42,872 nucleotides of DNA from Phenylobacterium sp. (lineage in GTDB: Bacteria > Pseudomonadota > Alphaproteobacteria > Caulobacterales > Caulobacteraceae): positions 1 to 42,872 of the forward strand of contig JADBZH010000112.1 in the NCBI GenBank assembly GCA_020402585.1, written 5' to 3'. The translations under genes were made by a program, and so were the position numbers. This document shows positions 8,953 through 16,367 of the stretch, one piece after another. The first letter of the stretch is position 1; every line of letters starts with the position of its first letter. The notes beneath the pieces are model-generated. The model ran no database searches, was not told where the DNA came from, and worked only from the letters and a program-made list of their open reading frames with translations.

Positions 8953-9495
8953 ATGAAAACTGCCCAGCCGCATTCTCGCCGAGAGGCTGCCCTGGTCGCC
9001 ATTGTCGCCGCCGGCCTGACGGCCTCCGCGTTGCCGGCGCTCGCCGCGCCGAGCGCCAACATCGTCGGCGCCGCCGCCGGTTCTGCCGATCACACGACGT
9101 TGGTTGCCGCCGTCAAGGCCGCTGAGCTCGTCGACACGCTGTCGGGCAAGGGCCCGTTCACGGTCTTCGCGCCCACCAACGCTGCCTTCGCCAAGTTGCC
9201 GGTTGGCACTGTCGACAGTCTGTTGAAGCCTGAGAACAAGACGCAGCTCCAGTCGGTGCTGACCTATCATGTCGTCCCCGGCAAGCTGATGGCCAAGGAC
9301 GTCCTCGCCGCGATCACGGCCGGCGGCGGCAAGGCCGTCGTCACCACCGTCCAGGGCGGCAAGCTGACCGCGTCTGTGATGGGCGGCAAGGTCATGCTGA
9401 CCGACGCCAAGGGCCGCATGTCTCACGTGACGGCTGCCGATCTTGATACGACCAATGGCGTCATCCACGTCGTTGACAGCGTTCTGTTGCCGTAA
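8953..9495 (+). CDS. Exported fasciclin (FAS1) domain protein
   Basis: This 180-residue protein has an N-terminal signal peptide (basic start, hydrophobic AALVAIVAAGLTASALPALAA, probable cleavage near residue 32) followed by one FAS1 domain. The domain shows both conserved boxes: H1 as GPFTVFAPTNAAFAKLP and H2 as NGVIHVVDSVLLP, with the linking TYHVVPGKL. FAS1 proteins mediate adhesion or bind ligands at the cell surface. In bacteria they are often secreted single-domain proteins. I choose ATG 8953, as translation from the upstream ATG at 8923 would place ten extra residues before the signal peptide. A strong terminator follows at once, so the gene is probably transcribed alone. Confidence 0.9.
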   Translation: MKTAQPHSRREAALVAIVAAGLTASALPALAAPSANIVGAAAGSADHTTLVAAVKAAELVDTLSGKGPFTVFAPTNAAFAKLPVGTVDSLLKPENKTQLQSVLTYHVVPGKLMAKDVLAAITAGGGKAVVTTVQGGKLTASVMGGKVMLTDAKGRMSHVTAADLDTTNGVIHVVDSVLLP

Positions 9496-9509
9496 ATCCG
9501 GCGACATCG

Positions 9510-9552
9510 CCAAAAGATTGGGGGCGGGCCGGCAACGGCTCGCCCCTTTTGG
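9510..9552 (+). terminator. Rho-independent terminator after the fasciclin gene
   Basis: An 11-bp stem (GGGGCGGGCCG at 9521-9531 with CGGCTCGCCCC at 9536-9546, one G-T pair) is closed by a GCAA tetraloop and followed by TTTT. CCAAAAG before and CTTTTGG after extend the symmetry, so it may work in both directions. Confidence 0.85.
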
Positions 9553-9639
9553 TTTGGCGACCTGTAGATACGCTCTGGATGAAGGCGTCTCCGCATTGGG
9601 CCCCGCCTGTCCAGCATGCACTTGACGCCGGCCTGTCTG

Positions 9640-9708
9640 GCTCTCTTGGTTCCGCAATTGCCCGCCACTGGCGATACGCCTAGCCTTTCGCCTGGAACCC
9701 AAGAGAGC
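9640..9708 (+). repeat. Long inverted repeat in the leader of the DUF6632 gene
   Basis: GCTCTCTTGG plus TTCC (9640-9653) pairs with GGAACCCAAGAGAGC (9694-9708) with a single bulged base. A small inner hairpin, GGCG-ATA-CGCC, sits at 9670-9680. The right arm lies 17 bases before the ATG at 9726 and is followed by an AAGG ribosome site. It could be a structured leader RNA or a protein-binding dyad. Confidence 0.5.
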
Positions 9709-9725
9709 TGAAGGTCTCGCACGTC

Positions 9726-10118
9726 ATGACCGTCGACCAGGCCAATCGCGCGCTACGCCCTGCCGTGGCCTTGTGGGCTTTTGCCGGCCTCCTGGGCATT
9801 CCCGCTGCGGTCTATTTCGACCTGCTGGGGGGCTGGCGCTGGCCGCCCTACAACGCGATCTACGACCAGATGATGGTCAGCGTCTATTTCGCGCTCGGGA
9901 TCTGCGCCCTGCGCGCCGTCAAGGATCCCCTCCGGCACGCGAGCTTCCTCTGGTTTGTCGCGATCTCGAGTTTCACGCACGGGGCGGTCATGCTGTTTCA
10001 CGCTGTGCACAATCCCATGCACCTGAGCCATCTCCTGGGGGATGTCTGGATCCTGGCCGGCGGCGCGGCCCTGGCCTGGCCCCTTTGGCGGTTCAGGCAG
10101 GTGGACGACAGGATTTGA
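9726..10118 (+). CDS. Four-helix membrane protein, DUF6632-like
   Basis: This 130-residue protein has four hydrophobic segments, roughly residues 14-32, 48-65, 78-95 and 103-120, joined by short loops. The DRQ-like polar ends and the motifs RWPPYNAIYDQMMVSVYFALG and HGAVMLFHAVHNPMHLSHLLGD look like the DUF6632 family, whose function is not known. The histidines in the HAVHNPMHLSH segment are striking and might bind a metal or heme at the membrane face, but this is speculation. The ATG at 9726 follows AAGG by eleven bases. It is probably a single-gene unit, bounded by an upstream terminator, a structured leader and a terminator downstream. Confidence 0.8.
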   Translation: MTVDQANRALRPAVALWAFAGLLGIPAAVYFDLLGGWRWPPYNAIYDQMMVSVYFALGICALRAVKDPLRHASFLWFVAISSFTHGAVMLFHAVHNPMHLSHLLGDVWILAGGAALAWPLWRFRQVDDRI

Positions 10119-10158
10119 CGACGGGGCCCAGCGCCGCCTCGGCGGAGCCTCGCGAGGG

Positions 10159-10190
10159 CGAAAAGCCCACGGGCATTGCGCCCGTTTTCG
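10159..10190 (+). terminator. Rho-independent terminator after the DUF6632-like gene
   Basis: ACGGGC (10169-10174), loop ATTGC, GCCCGT (10180-10185), then T bases up to 10188. CGAAAA at 10159-10164 mirrors TTTTCG, which would let it also act on minus-strand transcripts. Confidence 0.72.
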
Positions 10191-10269
10191 CAGGCCGCTC
10201 GAACCTCAAAGACCGGGGCGACCGGCCAATGCGGTCTCTGAACGCAATGGGCCTCTGATCACCCGAACC

Positions 10270-10490
10270 TCACGGCCGCCCCTTCGGGCCGAGGTCAACG
10301 CCGGTGAGGGCTTCAGCGGCTGCGCCGGGATCGGTCTCGCTGACATCGAGAAGGTCGAGCTTGTGGCGGATCTCGGCATGGCGCTCGGCTGTCAGCTTGT
10401 AGCCCAGGAAGCAGGCGCCGGCGGCCATCACAGTGTTGATCGCGAAGTCCCCCTTGGGCAGGACGGGCAGACAGGTCAGGCCGAGAGGGT
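10270..10490 (-). pseudogene. Remnant of a GPH-type MFS transporter, 3' end with an internal deletion
   Basis: On the minus strand this segment encodes CLPVLPKGDF, then, after a large deletion, VMAAGACFLGYKLTAERHAE and the same tail as the intact MFS transporter at 17915-19384, ending GPKGRP and a stop where the intact gene ends GPKGRG. About 110 residues between these blocks are missing and nothing of the N-terminal two thirds is present. The frame stays open but there is no membrane core, so it cannot be a working transporter. It forms one half of a duplicated mosaic that continues into the palindrome and DASS remnant at 10565-10755. Confidence 0.8.
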
Positions 10491-10564
10491 TCCATGATCC
10501 GCAAGAGCCCGTTCCTTTCAGGCGGAACGTCTGGAAGGGCAAAACAGACCCTAATTCCAATACG

Positions 10565-10618
10565 TTAGATCCTGTTTCGATCTGATAATCGGTTCCCACT
10601 CATCGGAACATGATCTAA
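10565..10618. repeat. Decayed intergenic palindrome, copy 1
   Basis: TTAGATCCTG (10565-10574) and CATGATCTAA (10609-10618) are the outer arms with one mismatch; the inner arms are degenerate. It matches the better preserved palindrome at 16288-16341, with the same GGTTCCCA loop sequence. Confidence 0.7.
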
Positions 10619-10644
10619 GCGTGGAGGGGCAGCGGGGGGTGATC

Positions 10645-10755
10645 ATGTCCAAGAACTCGGCCAGCGAGATCGAGGCGGACGGCGGGCCTGGCGTAGCCGG
10701 GGGGGCTGGGCGCATCGGGGCGCAGGCTCGTGTCGGACCCGGGATGTCCGTGTAA
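10645..10755 (+). pseudogene. 5' remnant of a DASS transporter gene
   Basis: The first 16 codons (MSKNSASEIEADGGPG) are identical in protein sequence to the start of the intact DASS gene at 16368, and the G-rich ribosome site before the ATG is the same. After codon 16 the frames drift: small insertions turn the following GGGLGAFGRR region into unrelated residues, and a TAA ends it at 10753-10755. This is a dead head of the transporter gene, left by duplication of the junction region. Confidence 0.8.
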
Positions 10756-11482
10756 CCCCAGAGGAGCCCCTATCCTTCGCAGAGGCGCCACGCCTTCATG
10801 GGGGAAGTGTCGTGGCGCTGGACTTGGGACCCGCGACCATCGGGAGTCACCTCTCCCTTCGGTTCCCTGATCCGGAATTGATTCGACAAGGTTTCGGCCC
10901 AGACCTGAGCCGCCAGGGAGCCCAGGTCTGGGCGAATGCGCCCGCGAGGACCCGGACGTCTCCGATGAGTTGATTGACGCGCATCCTGTCATCCAAGGCT
11001 GTGGAACAGCCCGACGGCGCCATGCTTCGAGGCTGGAGATCCCCCGGAAGCCGGCGTACCCGATGGGGTCCTGATGGCCGGCGCGGATCACAAACACAGT
11101 TTGAGGCGGGTGCTGACCCTCACCGGATCCTGAATGGCATTGTAGCGCGGCCAGCGCTTCGGCCCAGTGGGTTGCGTCAGACCGCGCAAGGTGGCCCCCC
11201 TACGCTATGACCGTGGGGTGCGGCACCCGATCCGCCTGAGTTTCAATCAATGAACAAACGCTCTTAAACTATTCAACATCCTGCATTTCTTGCAGGATCA
11301 TGAGTGACGAAGCATGACCCTTTCCGGGCGTGATGATCCCGGCAGATTGTCCGGGTCCCTCCCCTCCCTGTCTCCTCAAACGGCACTTACCTGTCGTCCT
11401 CCACCCGCGAGCAATGGGCCAGCGACGTTCGTGAGCAAAGTCCCGGCGCCGCCATCGAAGCCAGCATTGCCGCCGTACAACG
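10756..11482. other. Non-coding stretch between DASS remnant and receptor terminator
   Basis: I find no gene that I can support here; the open frames lack family features and ribosome sites. It holds a short hairpin (ATCCTGCA at 11278-11285, loop TTTCT, TGCAGGAT at 11291-11298) next to an AT-richer patch. It may contain further worn-out duplication material. Confidence 0.5.
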
Positions 11483-11515
11483 AAAAAGGGCGGCGGAACT
11501 TTCGTCCCGCCGCCC
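11483..11515 (-). terminator. Rho-independent terminator of the TonB receptor gene
   Basis: GGGCGGCGG (11488-11496) pairs perfectly with CCGCCGCCC (11507-11515). AAAAA at 11483-11487 gives a U-tract on the minus strand, just after the receptor stop. Confidence 0.85.
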
Positions 11516-11538
11516 AATTCTCTCAAGCTTCTCTGTTT

Positions 11539-14500
11539 CTAGAAGCGCAGCCGGAGCTGGCCGAAGACACGCCGACCGATGACGTCGTAGGTCGACGGAT
11601 CGGTCCCAGACTGGACGTTGGGGCCATACAGACGCGGCTGCTGGTCGGCGACGTTGTTGACGCCAAGCTTGAACTCGACATTGTCCGTCACGCCCCAGCT
11701 CACGTCCAAATCCGTGTACCAGGTCGCCGGAACGTTCGGCGTCACGCCCGGGATCAGCAGCGAGGTCTCGCCCGGAAACTGGGCGAACTGCCGGTTGGTC
11801 ATGGAGTCGATGTAGCGGACGCGGGCTCCGATGGCGAGATCGCCGAAGGGAAGGTCGCTCATGGCCCAACGGGTGCTGAACACGCCCTTCCACTCAGGGA
11901 AGCTCGTACCGAGACGGGCGCCGAAGTAGCTGATTGTGCCCGTGTAGTCGACCTCGGGCAGGAAGCTCTTGTCCGCCTGGGTGTACTCCAGCACCCGCGT
12001 CAGGATCAGGTTGGCCTGAACCGAACCCATCCAGGACGGGAGGCCGACCCATTCCCAGTCAAAGCCGTAGTCAACCTGGAAGTCGAGACCGGAGGTGTCA
12101 ATCGAGCCGCCGTTCTCGCCGGGGAAGCGCTGGTTGGCGTCAGGTCCGTCGATTGAGGCGCCACTACCGAGGTTGCCACCCACCCGCTTGATGGCGGCGC
12201 AGTTTGCATAGGTCGGGCTATAGGTCGGGTTGGAGCCAAAGTAGTTGTAGCAGTCCGCCAGCAAACTATTGGTGTCGATCGACAGGATCGGATCTGCGAT
12301 CTCGATCCTATAGTAGTCGACCGTACCGCGCAGCCGGCTAAGCCAGGGGTTGTCCAAAGGCGAACTGACCACAACACCGAGGGTGAGCGTATTGGCCTCT
12401 TCCGGATTCAGATTGGTGCTGCCCGCAACAGCAATATTCAGCTGACCCGCAGGCGGAGTGGTCGCGCCCGTCGCCGGCACGCCCTGCGCGATGCAAAGAC
12501 CGCGGAAGGTCCCGGGGCCGGAGGCCGTGCTCTTCTTCCAGGCTTGGGTCTCGGTGACGCAGGGGTCAAAAATCTGCGGCGCGCTGTTACTGGAAGCGAA
12601 CAGTTCCCCAAAGTTGGGTTCGCGAACCGAGCGCTGGAATGAACCCCGGACGCGGGCGAACTCGACCGGCGTCCAGCTCAACTCCGCCTTGTAGGCCGTC
12701 GAACCCCGCGAACTGCTGCTGAGCTGCTTCAGCTTGTCCGTGAACTGCGACCGGCTGTAACGGGCGCCCAGCGACAGTTCCAGGTTCTGGACCCAGGGCA
12801 TGTCCTTGACCAGCGGGATCAGAGCCTCGCCAAAGAGGTCGTAGAAGGCGTTGTTGCCCGCGTCGGGGTCGCCGACGTTGAAGCCCGAGAACGGACCGGG
12901 GCTGGACAGGTATCGCGAGCTGTACTCGAAGCCGCGGTACTCTGCGCCGTAAACAACCTGGAGGTCGCCGGCGGGCAGTTCCATGAGTGTGCCGCCGAGG
13001 AACGCCTGGGCGACCGTCTGCTCCAGGGCCGTCTTCTGCGATACCGGGGACTCAAGGTAGGCCCGGCAGGAGGCAGAGGTCGGGCGATCGCCGAAGAAGT
13101 TGTTGGTGGCGCAGGCAGTATTGCCGCCCGGTGACTGGTTCGGGTCGGCCAAGACGTCCTGAAGGCGCTGGGTGTCGATATTGCCGAACTGGGTCAGGTC
13201 GATCTCGGTGCGCCCCTGCGACACGTAGCCTTCGAACGTCAAGTTGTCGGTGAGGGGCGCCTTGATGCCCGCCGTGAACTGGACAACCGTGTTCTGGAAT
13301 TCCGACTTGCGCGGCCCGAAGCCGAGCGGGCGGAAGCCGAGACGGAAAGGCTCGGTCGCGCCCGACCCTACGATCAGTGGGTCATCCCCGGTGCGCTGCG
13401 CCAGCAGGAAGGCGGTGTTCGGAGAAATGAACGGGTTCGTGACTGGAACCAGTAGGTTTGTGGCGACATTGTTGGTCACCCCCGGGGTCACGAGCGGCGA
13501 CTTGACCCAGAACGTGTTGGTACCGAGCATGGAGCCAATGTTGACGGTTGGAAGCGGCGTGGGAGCCAGGGCTTGAGACGCCGTGTACTCTGTCCAGCCG
13601 ACATTTGCGAAGACCTCGACACCATTCTCGAACTGATAATTCAACTTCGACATAAATGAGTAACGGTCCAGCGGGAGCGTCAACAGATTAATGGAGTCGA
13701 AGTTGTAGGTGTAAAAGTTCGGGTAAAAACGTTGATTGACCGTGACGTCGATCGGATACTTGTAGTTTTCAACATTCAGCGTCGACGCACTGGCCGACGT
13801 GCCGCCGTAGAAAAGCGTGCCGTCAAGGTTCCAGCCAAGCGTACCGGAGGAGGAACCAACGTTTCCGGGAGCGACGCCGTAGGTGCTGAAGAGGCTCTGG
13901 ATGGCCGACAGCGGGATCGGGTTGCCCGAACCCCAGCGCAGTGCGCCTTCCGGCGGCGTCCCTGTCGTCGAGGTGGCGAAGGCCGAGAACGGGCGCGCAC
14001 CCTTGACGACCGGTTCGCGATAAGAGCGATCGAATGCGATGACCGCATTGCCCCTTCCGTCAGCGAAGTTTCCACCGAGGACCAGCGAGATCTGGTATTC
14101 CGGGGAATCCCGGTACTCTGTGGAGTCCGAGTAGCCAACGCGGAAGTCAACGCCCTCAAAGTTGTTCTTCAGCTTCACGTTGACGACGCCCGCGATGGCG
14201 TCGGCGCCATAGGTCGCACCGGCGCCGCCGGTGATGACCTCAATGTTGGAGATGAGGGCCGCCGGGATCGTATTCACGTCCACCGTCAGGTCGTTTGACG
14301 ACACCATCGGGCGACGCCCGTCGATCAGGACCAGGTTGCGGTTGGGCCCCAGACCCCGAAGGTCGATGTTCGCGCGGCCGCCGTTGCCCGGGTTGTTCGA
14401 GGTGGTCGTGCCCGCCGGATTAATCTGCGGCAGGGTGTTGAGATAGGTTTCGAGCGTGATGTCGGCGTTGGCGACAATCTGCTCGCCGGTCACGGTCGCG

Positions 14501-14685
14501 ATCGGGCTGTTCGCCACGTAATCCTGGCGAGCGATCCGCGACCCGGTGACGACAATGGCTTCGACTTCCGCCGTGTCCTCCGCCGCGCGCACAGGAGTGG
14601 CGGTGGCGGTGGCGACGGCGGCGACGGCCGCACCGCAGATGATGGTGGACGCCAGCAGGCGGCCGCGCGTGGTTTGGAGCTTCAA
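11539..14685 (-). CDS. TonB-dependent outer-membrane receptor
   Basis: This 1048-residue protein is a complete TonB-dependent receptor. A signal peptide (cleavage near residue 34, RAAED) is followed by a TonB-box-like segment VEAIVVTGSR. The plug domain carries YLNTLPQINP, NIDLRGLGPNRNLVLIDGRR and the ISNIEVITGGAGATYGADAIAGVVNVKLK motif. The beta-barrel ends in the outer-membrane signature QLRLRF with a terminal Phe. The family imports substrates too large for porins, such as siderophores, glycans and hydrophobic or aromatic compounds, using energy from TonB/ExbBD. It stands alone with its own terminator. It lies between the first catabolic island and the DASS/MFS genes, so it may import an organic nutrient and not iron, but no specific ligand can be inferred. 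The barrel is longer than average. Confidence 0.96.
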   Translation of the reverse strand: MKLQTTRGRLLASTIICGAAVAAVATATATPVRAAEDTAEVEAIVVTGSRIARQDYVANSPIATVTGEQIVANADITLETYLNTLPQINPAGTTTSNNPGNGGRANIDLRGLGPNRNLVLIDGRRPMVSSNDLTVDVNTIPAALISNIEVITGGAGATYGADAIAGVVNVKLKNNFEGVDFRVGYSDSTEYRDSPEYQISLVLGGNFADGRGNAVIAFDRSYREPVVKGARPFSAFATSTTGTPPEGALRWGSGNPIPLSAIQSLFSTYGVAPGNVGSSSGTLGWNLDGTLFYGGTSASASTLNVENYKYPIDVTVNQRFYPNFYTYNFDSINLLTLPLDRYSFMSKLNYQFENGVEVFANVGWTEYTASQALAPTPLPTVNIGSMLGTNTFWVKSPLVTPGVTNNVATNLLVPVTNPFISPNTAFLLAQRTGDDPLIVGSGATEPFRLGFRPLGFGPRKSEFQNTVVQFTAGIKAPLTDNLTFEGYVSQGRTEIDLTQFGNIDTQRLQDVLADPNQSPGGNTACATNNFFGDRPTSASCRAYLESPVSQKTALEQTVAQAFLGGTLMELPAGDLQVVYGAEYRGFEYSSRYLSSPGPFSGFNVGDPDAGNNAFYDLFGEALIPLVKDMPWVQNLELSLGARYSRSQFTDKLKQLSSSSRGSTAYKAELSWTPVEFARVRGSFQRSVREPNFGELFASSNSAPQIFDPCVTETQAWKKSTASGPGTFRGLCIAQGVPATGATTPPAGQLNIAVAGSTNLNPEEANTLTLGVVVSSPLDNPWLSRLRGTVDYYRIEIADPILSIDTNSLLADCYNYFGSNPTYSPTYANCAAIKRVGGNLGSGASIDGPDANQRFPGENGGSIDTSGLDFQVDYGFDWEWVGLPSWMGSVQANLILTRVLEYTQADKSFLPEVDYTGTISYFGARLGTSFPEWKGVFSTRWAMSDLPFGDLAIGARVRYIDSMTNRQFAQFPGETSLLIPGVTPNVPATWYTDLDVSWGVTDNVEFKLGVNNVADQQPRLYGPNVQSGTDPSTYDVIGRRVFGQLRLRF

Positions 14686-15340
14686 GTTAATTCCCTCCGG
14701 ATCGGCGCCGCCCGGGTCTCGGAGGCACCCCCTAAGTGTGGACGAACTGCTTCGGACGCATAAACGACCGGCTGTGGGGGTTCATGCCCGCGGCCTGGAT
14801 TCCGGTCAACGCGCATCGCAGACGCGTCATACGATCGATGCAAGATTGTCACACTTTGGCAACAGCGCGTCCAAACCGAGGCAATTGTGGCGGGGATCGT
14901 CTCCGGCGAGAGAGGTCATCGAAGCTTCGCGGTCCTGGAATTCGCACCCGAGGGAGGATGCCGGCTTCCCTCCGCTCAATTGAAAGGTCAGCCATTACGT
15001 TTGGGGATGGTCGACAAGCTTGATGACCCGGTCTGTGGCCCGGGAGCCCTCAGAGTTGTCGATGCTGGTGTCAGCGGCGCGAACGATCCGCGCGACCGCG
15101 ACCACCGTGCGCCTGGCTTGACCCCGCGATAGCGGACCAGGCCCGTGGGCCCGATGGTCAGGTCGGGGGCCTGACCGCCCCGAGACCGTTTGCAGACGAA
15201 GACGTCGCGATCGATCGACATCGCCAGCGTCGGCAACAGGCGAGGTCGCGATGCTTCGGGGAGCTGTTCCTGCAAGGAAGACATTGCGCTGCATCGCCGG
15301 CGGCACTTGAATGGCGGTCCGCCGGTTTAAGGAGTCACCC
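14686..15340. other. Intergenic stretch with the receptor promoter
   Basis: No gene is supported in these 655 bases. The 5' region of the minus-strand receptor gene lies at the left end, with an AT-richer patch around 14838-14866 where its promoter may sit. The right end gives the AAGGAG ribosome site of the gene at 15341. Open frames on both strands between 14988 and 15300 show no recognisable family. Confidence 0.45.
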
Positions 15341-15928
15341 ATGTCGACGCTCTCAGGCGATCTGAAGTCCGCCGCCCTGCTGGCGGCCGTCATTGTGGCG
15401 ACACTCGCCGTCGCCGCCATCGCCGTGGCGGAGGACTCGCCCAAGGCGCGCGCTTCGGTGTTGCAGGCGCTAGTGGATTGCCGAACCATCACCGACCCAA
15501 CCCTGCGCCTGGGCTGCTATGACGCGGCGGCGGGCCGCCTTCAGGCCGCCGAGGCCACGGGCGAGGTGGTCGTGGTCGACCGCGCGCAGGTTCAGGAAGC
15601 CCAGCGCGCAGCGTTCGGCTTCAATTTCCGGATGCCCAGCTTCTTGACCGTCGGCGGTGACGCCAATGCATCGAAGGCCCCGGACGGTGAGTCGCGGACC
15701 TCCGGGGTCATCGACTCGCTTGAGTCGGCGGTCGTCTCGTCCCGAAAGCTAAACGGGCGATGGATTATCCGGTTGCCCGACGGTGCGCTCTGGGTGCAGA
15801 CCGACGACACGATCCTGGTCCGCGACCCGAAGCCTGGCTCGAAGGTCATCATCAAGCGCGGTGCGATGGGCGGCTACTTCCTGAGTGTGGACGGCCAGCG
15901 GTCCATGCGAGCCAGGCGCGAGAACTGA
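15341..15928 (+). CDS. Small exported protein of unknown function
   Basis: The protein has 195 residues. It starts with an N-terminal hydrophobic segment (SAALLAAVIVATLAVAAIAVA, residues 10-30), followed by ALVDCRTITDPTLRLGCYDAAAGRL. The two cysteines and the LGCYD motif recur in many small periplasmic proteins, including VasI/TagO-like ones. The C-terminal half (about 115-190) reads like a small beta domain: SGVIDSLESAVVSSRKLNGRWIIRLPDGALWVQTDDT, then PKPGSKVIIKRGAMGGYFLSVDGQ. It is probably a periplasmic or membrane-anchored protein; its function is unknown. The ATG at 15341 is six bases after a full AAGGAG ribosome site and is preferred to the upstream ATG at 15311. It seems to be a single gene. 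Confidence 0.8.
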   Translation: MSTLSGDLKSAALLAAVIVATLAVAAIAVAEDSPKARASVLQALVDCRTITDPTLRLGCYDAAAGRLQAAEATGEVVVVDRAQVQEAQRAAFGFNFRMPSFLTVGGDANASKAPDGESRTSGVIDSLESAVVSSRKLNGRWIIRLPDGALWVQTDDTILVRDPKPGSKVIIKRGAMGGYFLSVDGQRSMRARREN

Positions 15929-15939
15929 CCGGGTGATGG

Positions 15940-16139
15940 CTATGGGTCAGCGATGCTTCTGGGCGAGCCCGGCGGGTTGGCCGCCGCCCGATTGCCCGCA
16001 AAGTCGGTTGGCTCGCGGGGCATGAACCAGCTCACCTGCCGCTTTCGTCTGGCAACCTCTGCGGCCCGTTGATCGAGCGAGGTATTGGCGAAGGCCTCTG
16101 GGTCGAAGATAAGGCGCGACAGGACGAGCCCGACAGGCG
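15940..16139 (-). pseudogene. C-terminal remnant of an unrecognised gene
   Basis: Read on the minus strand, about 65 codons look like true coding sequence (LIFDPEAFANTSLDQRAAEV, then RRKRQVSWFMPREPTDFAGN) and end at a TAG at 15940-15942. The upstream end joins the MFS remnant directly without a start codon, so this is a broken gene tail. I do not recognise the family. Confidence 0.45.
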
Positions 16140-16215
16140 ACGGCCGCCATCACAAAGAAGATCGGGAAGTCCCCCTTAGGGCAGGAGGGGCAGGCGCATC
16201 TGGCCGACGGCGCTC
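16139..16215 (-). pseudogene. Second MFS remnant with the same internal deletion
   Basis: On the minus strand the sequence encodes PKGDFPIFFVMAA, joining the two blocks of the MFS transporter (LPKGDFPIF and FVMAAGACF) that are about 110 residues apart in the intact gene at 17915-19384. The remnant at 10270-10490 has the deletion at nearly the same place. Downstream of VMAA it breaks off into an unrelated coding tail. Confidence 0.65.
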
Positions 16216-16287
16216 CATGATCCGCCGGGGCCTGTCCCCTTGAGGCGGAACGTCTGACGAGGCGAAACAGAGCCTAAATCCAATATG

Positions 16288-16341
16288 TTAGATCATGCTT
16301 GGATCCGATAGCCGGTTCCCAGCTATCGGAACATGATCTAA
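16288..16341. repeat. Nested palindrome upstream of the DASS gene, copy 2
   Basis: Two perfect nested inverted repeats: outer TTAGATCATG (16288-16297) with CATGATCTAA (16332-16341), inner CCGATAGC (16305-16312) with GCTATCGG (16322-16329), and a CGGTTCCCA loop. From memory, the CCGGTTCCCA loop between GATCATG-type arms resembles short intergenic palindromes common in Rhizobiales and Caulobacterales genomes. It ends 26 bases before the DASS ATG, so it could also affect expression. Confidence 0.75.
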
Positions 16342-16367
16342 GCCTAGAGGGGCAGCGGGGGGTGATC

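Noticed and set aside
11269..11526. 85-codon minus-strand frame next to the receptor terminator
   Set aside because: It overlaps the terminator hairpin, has no ribosome site and shows no family features.
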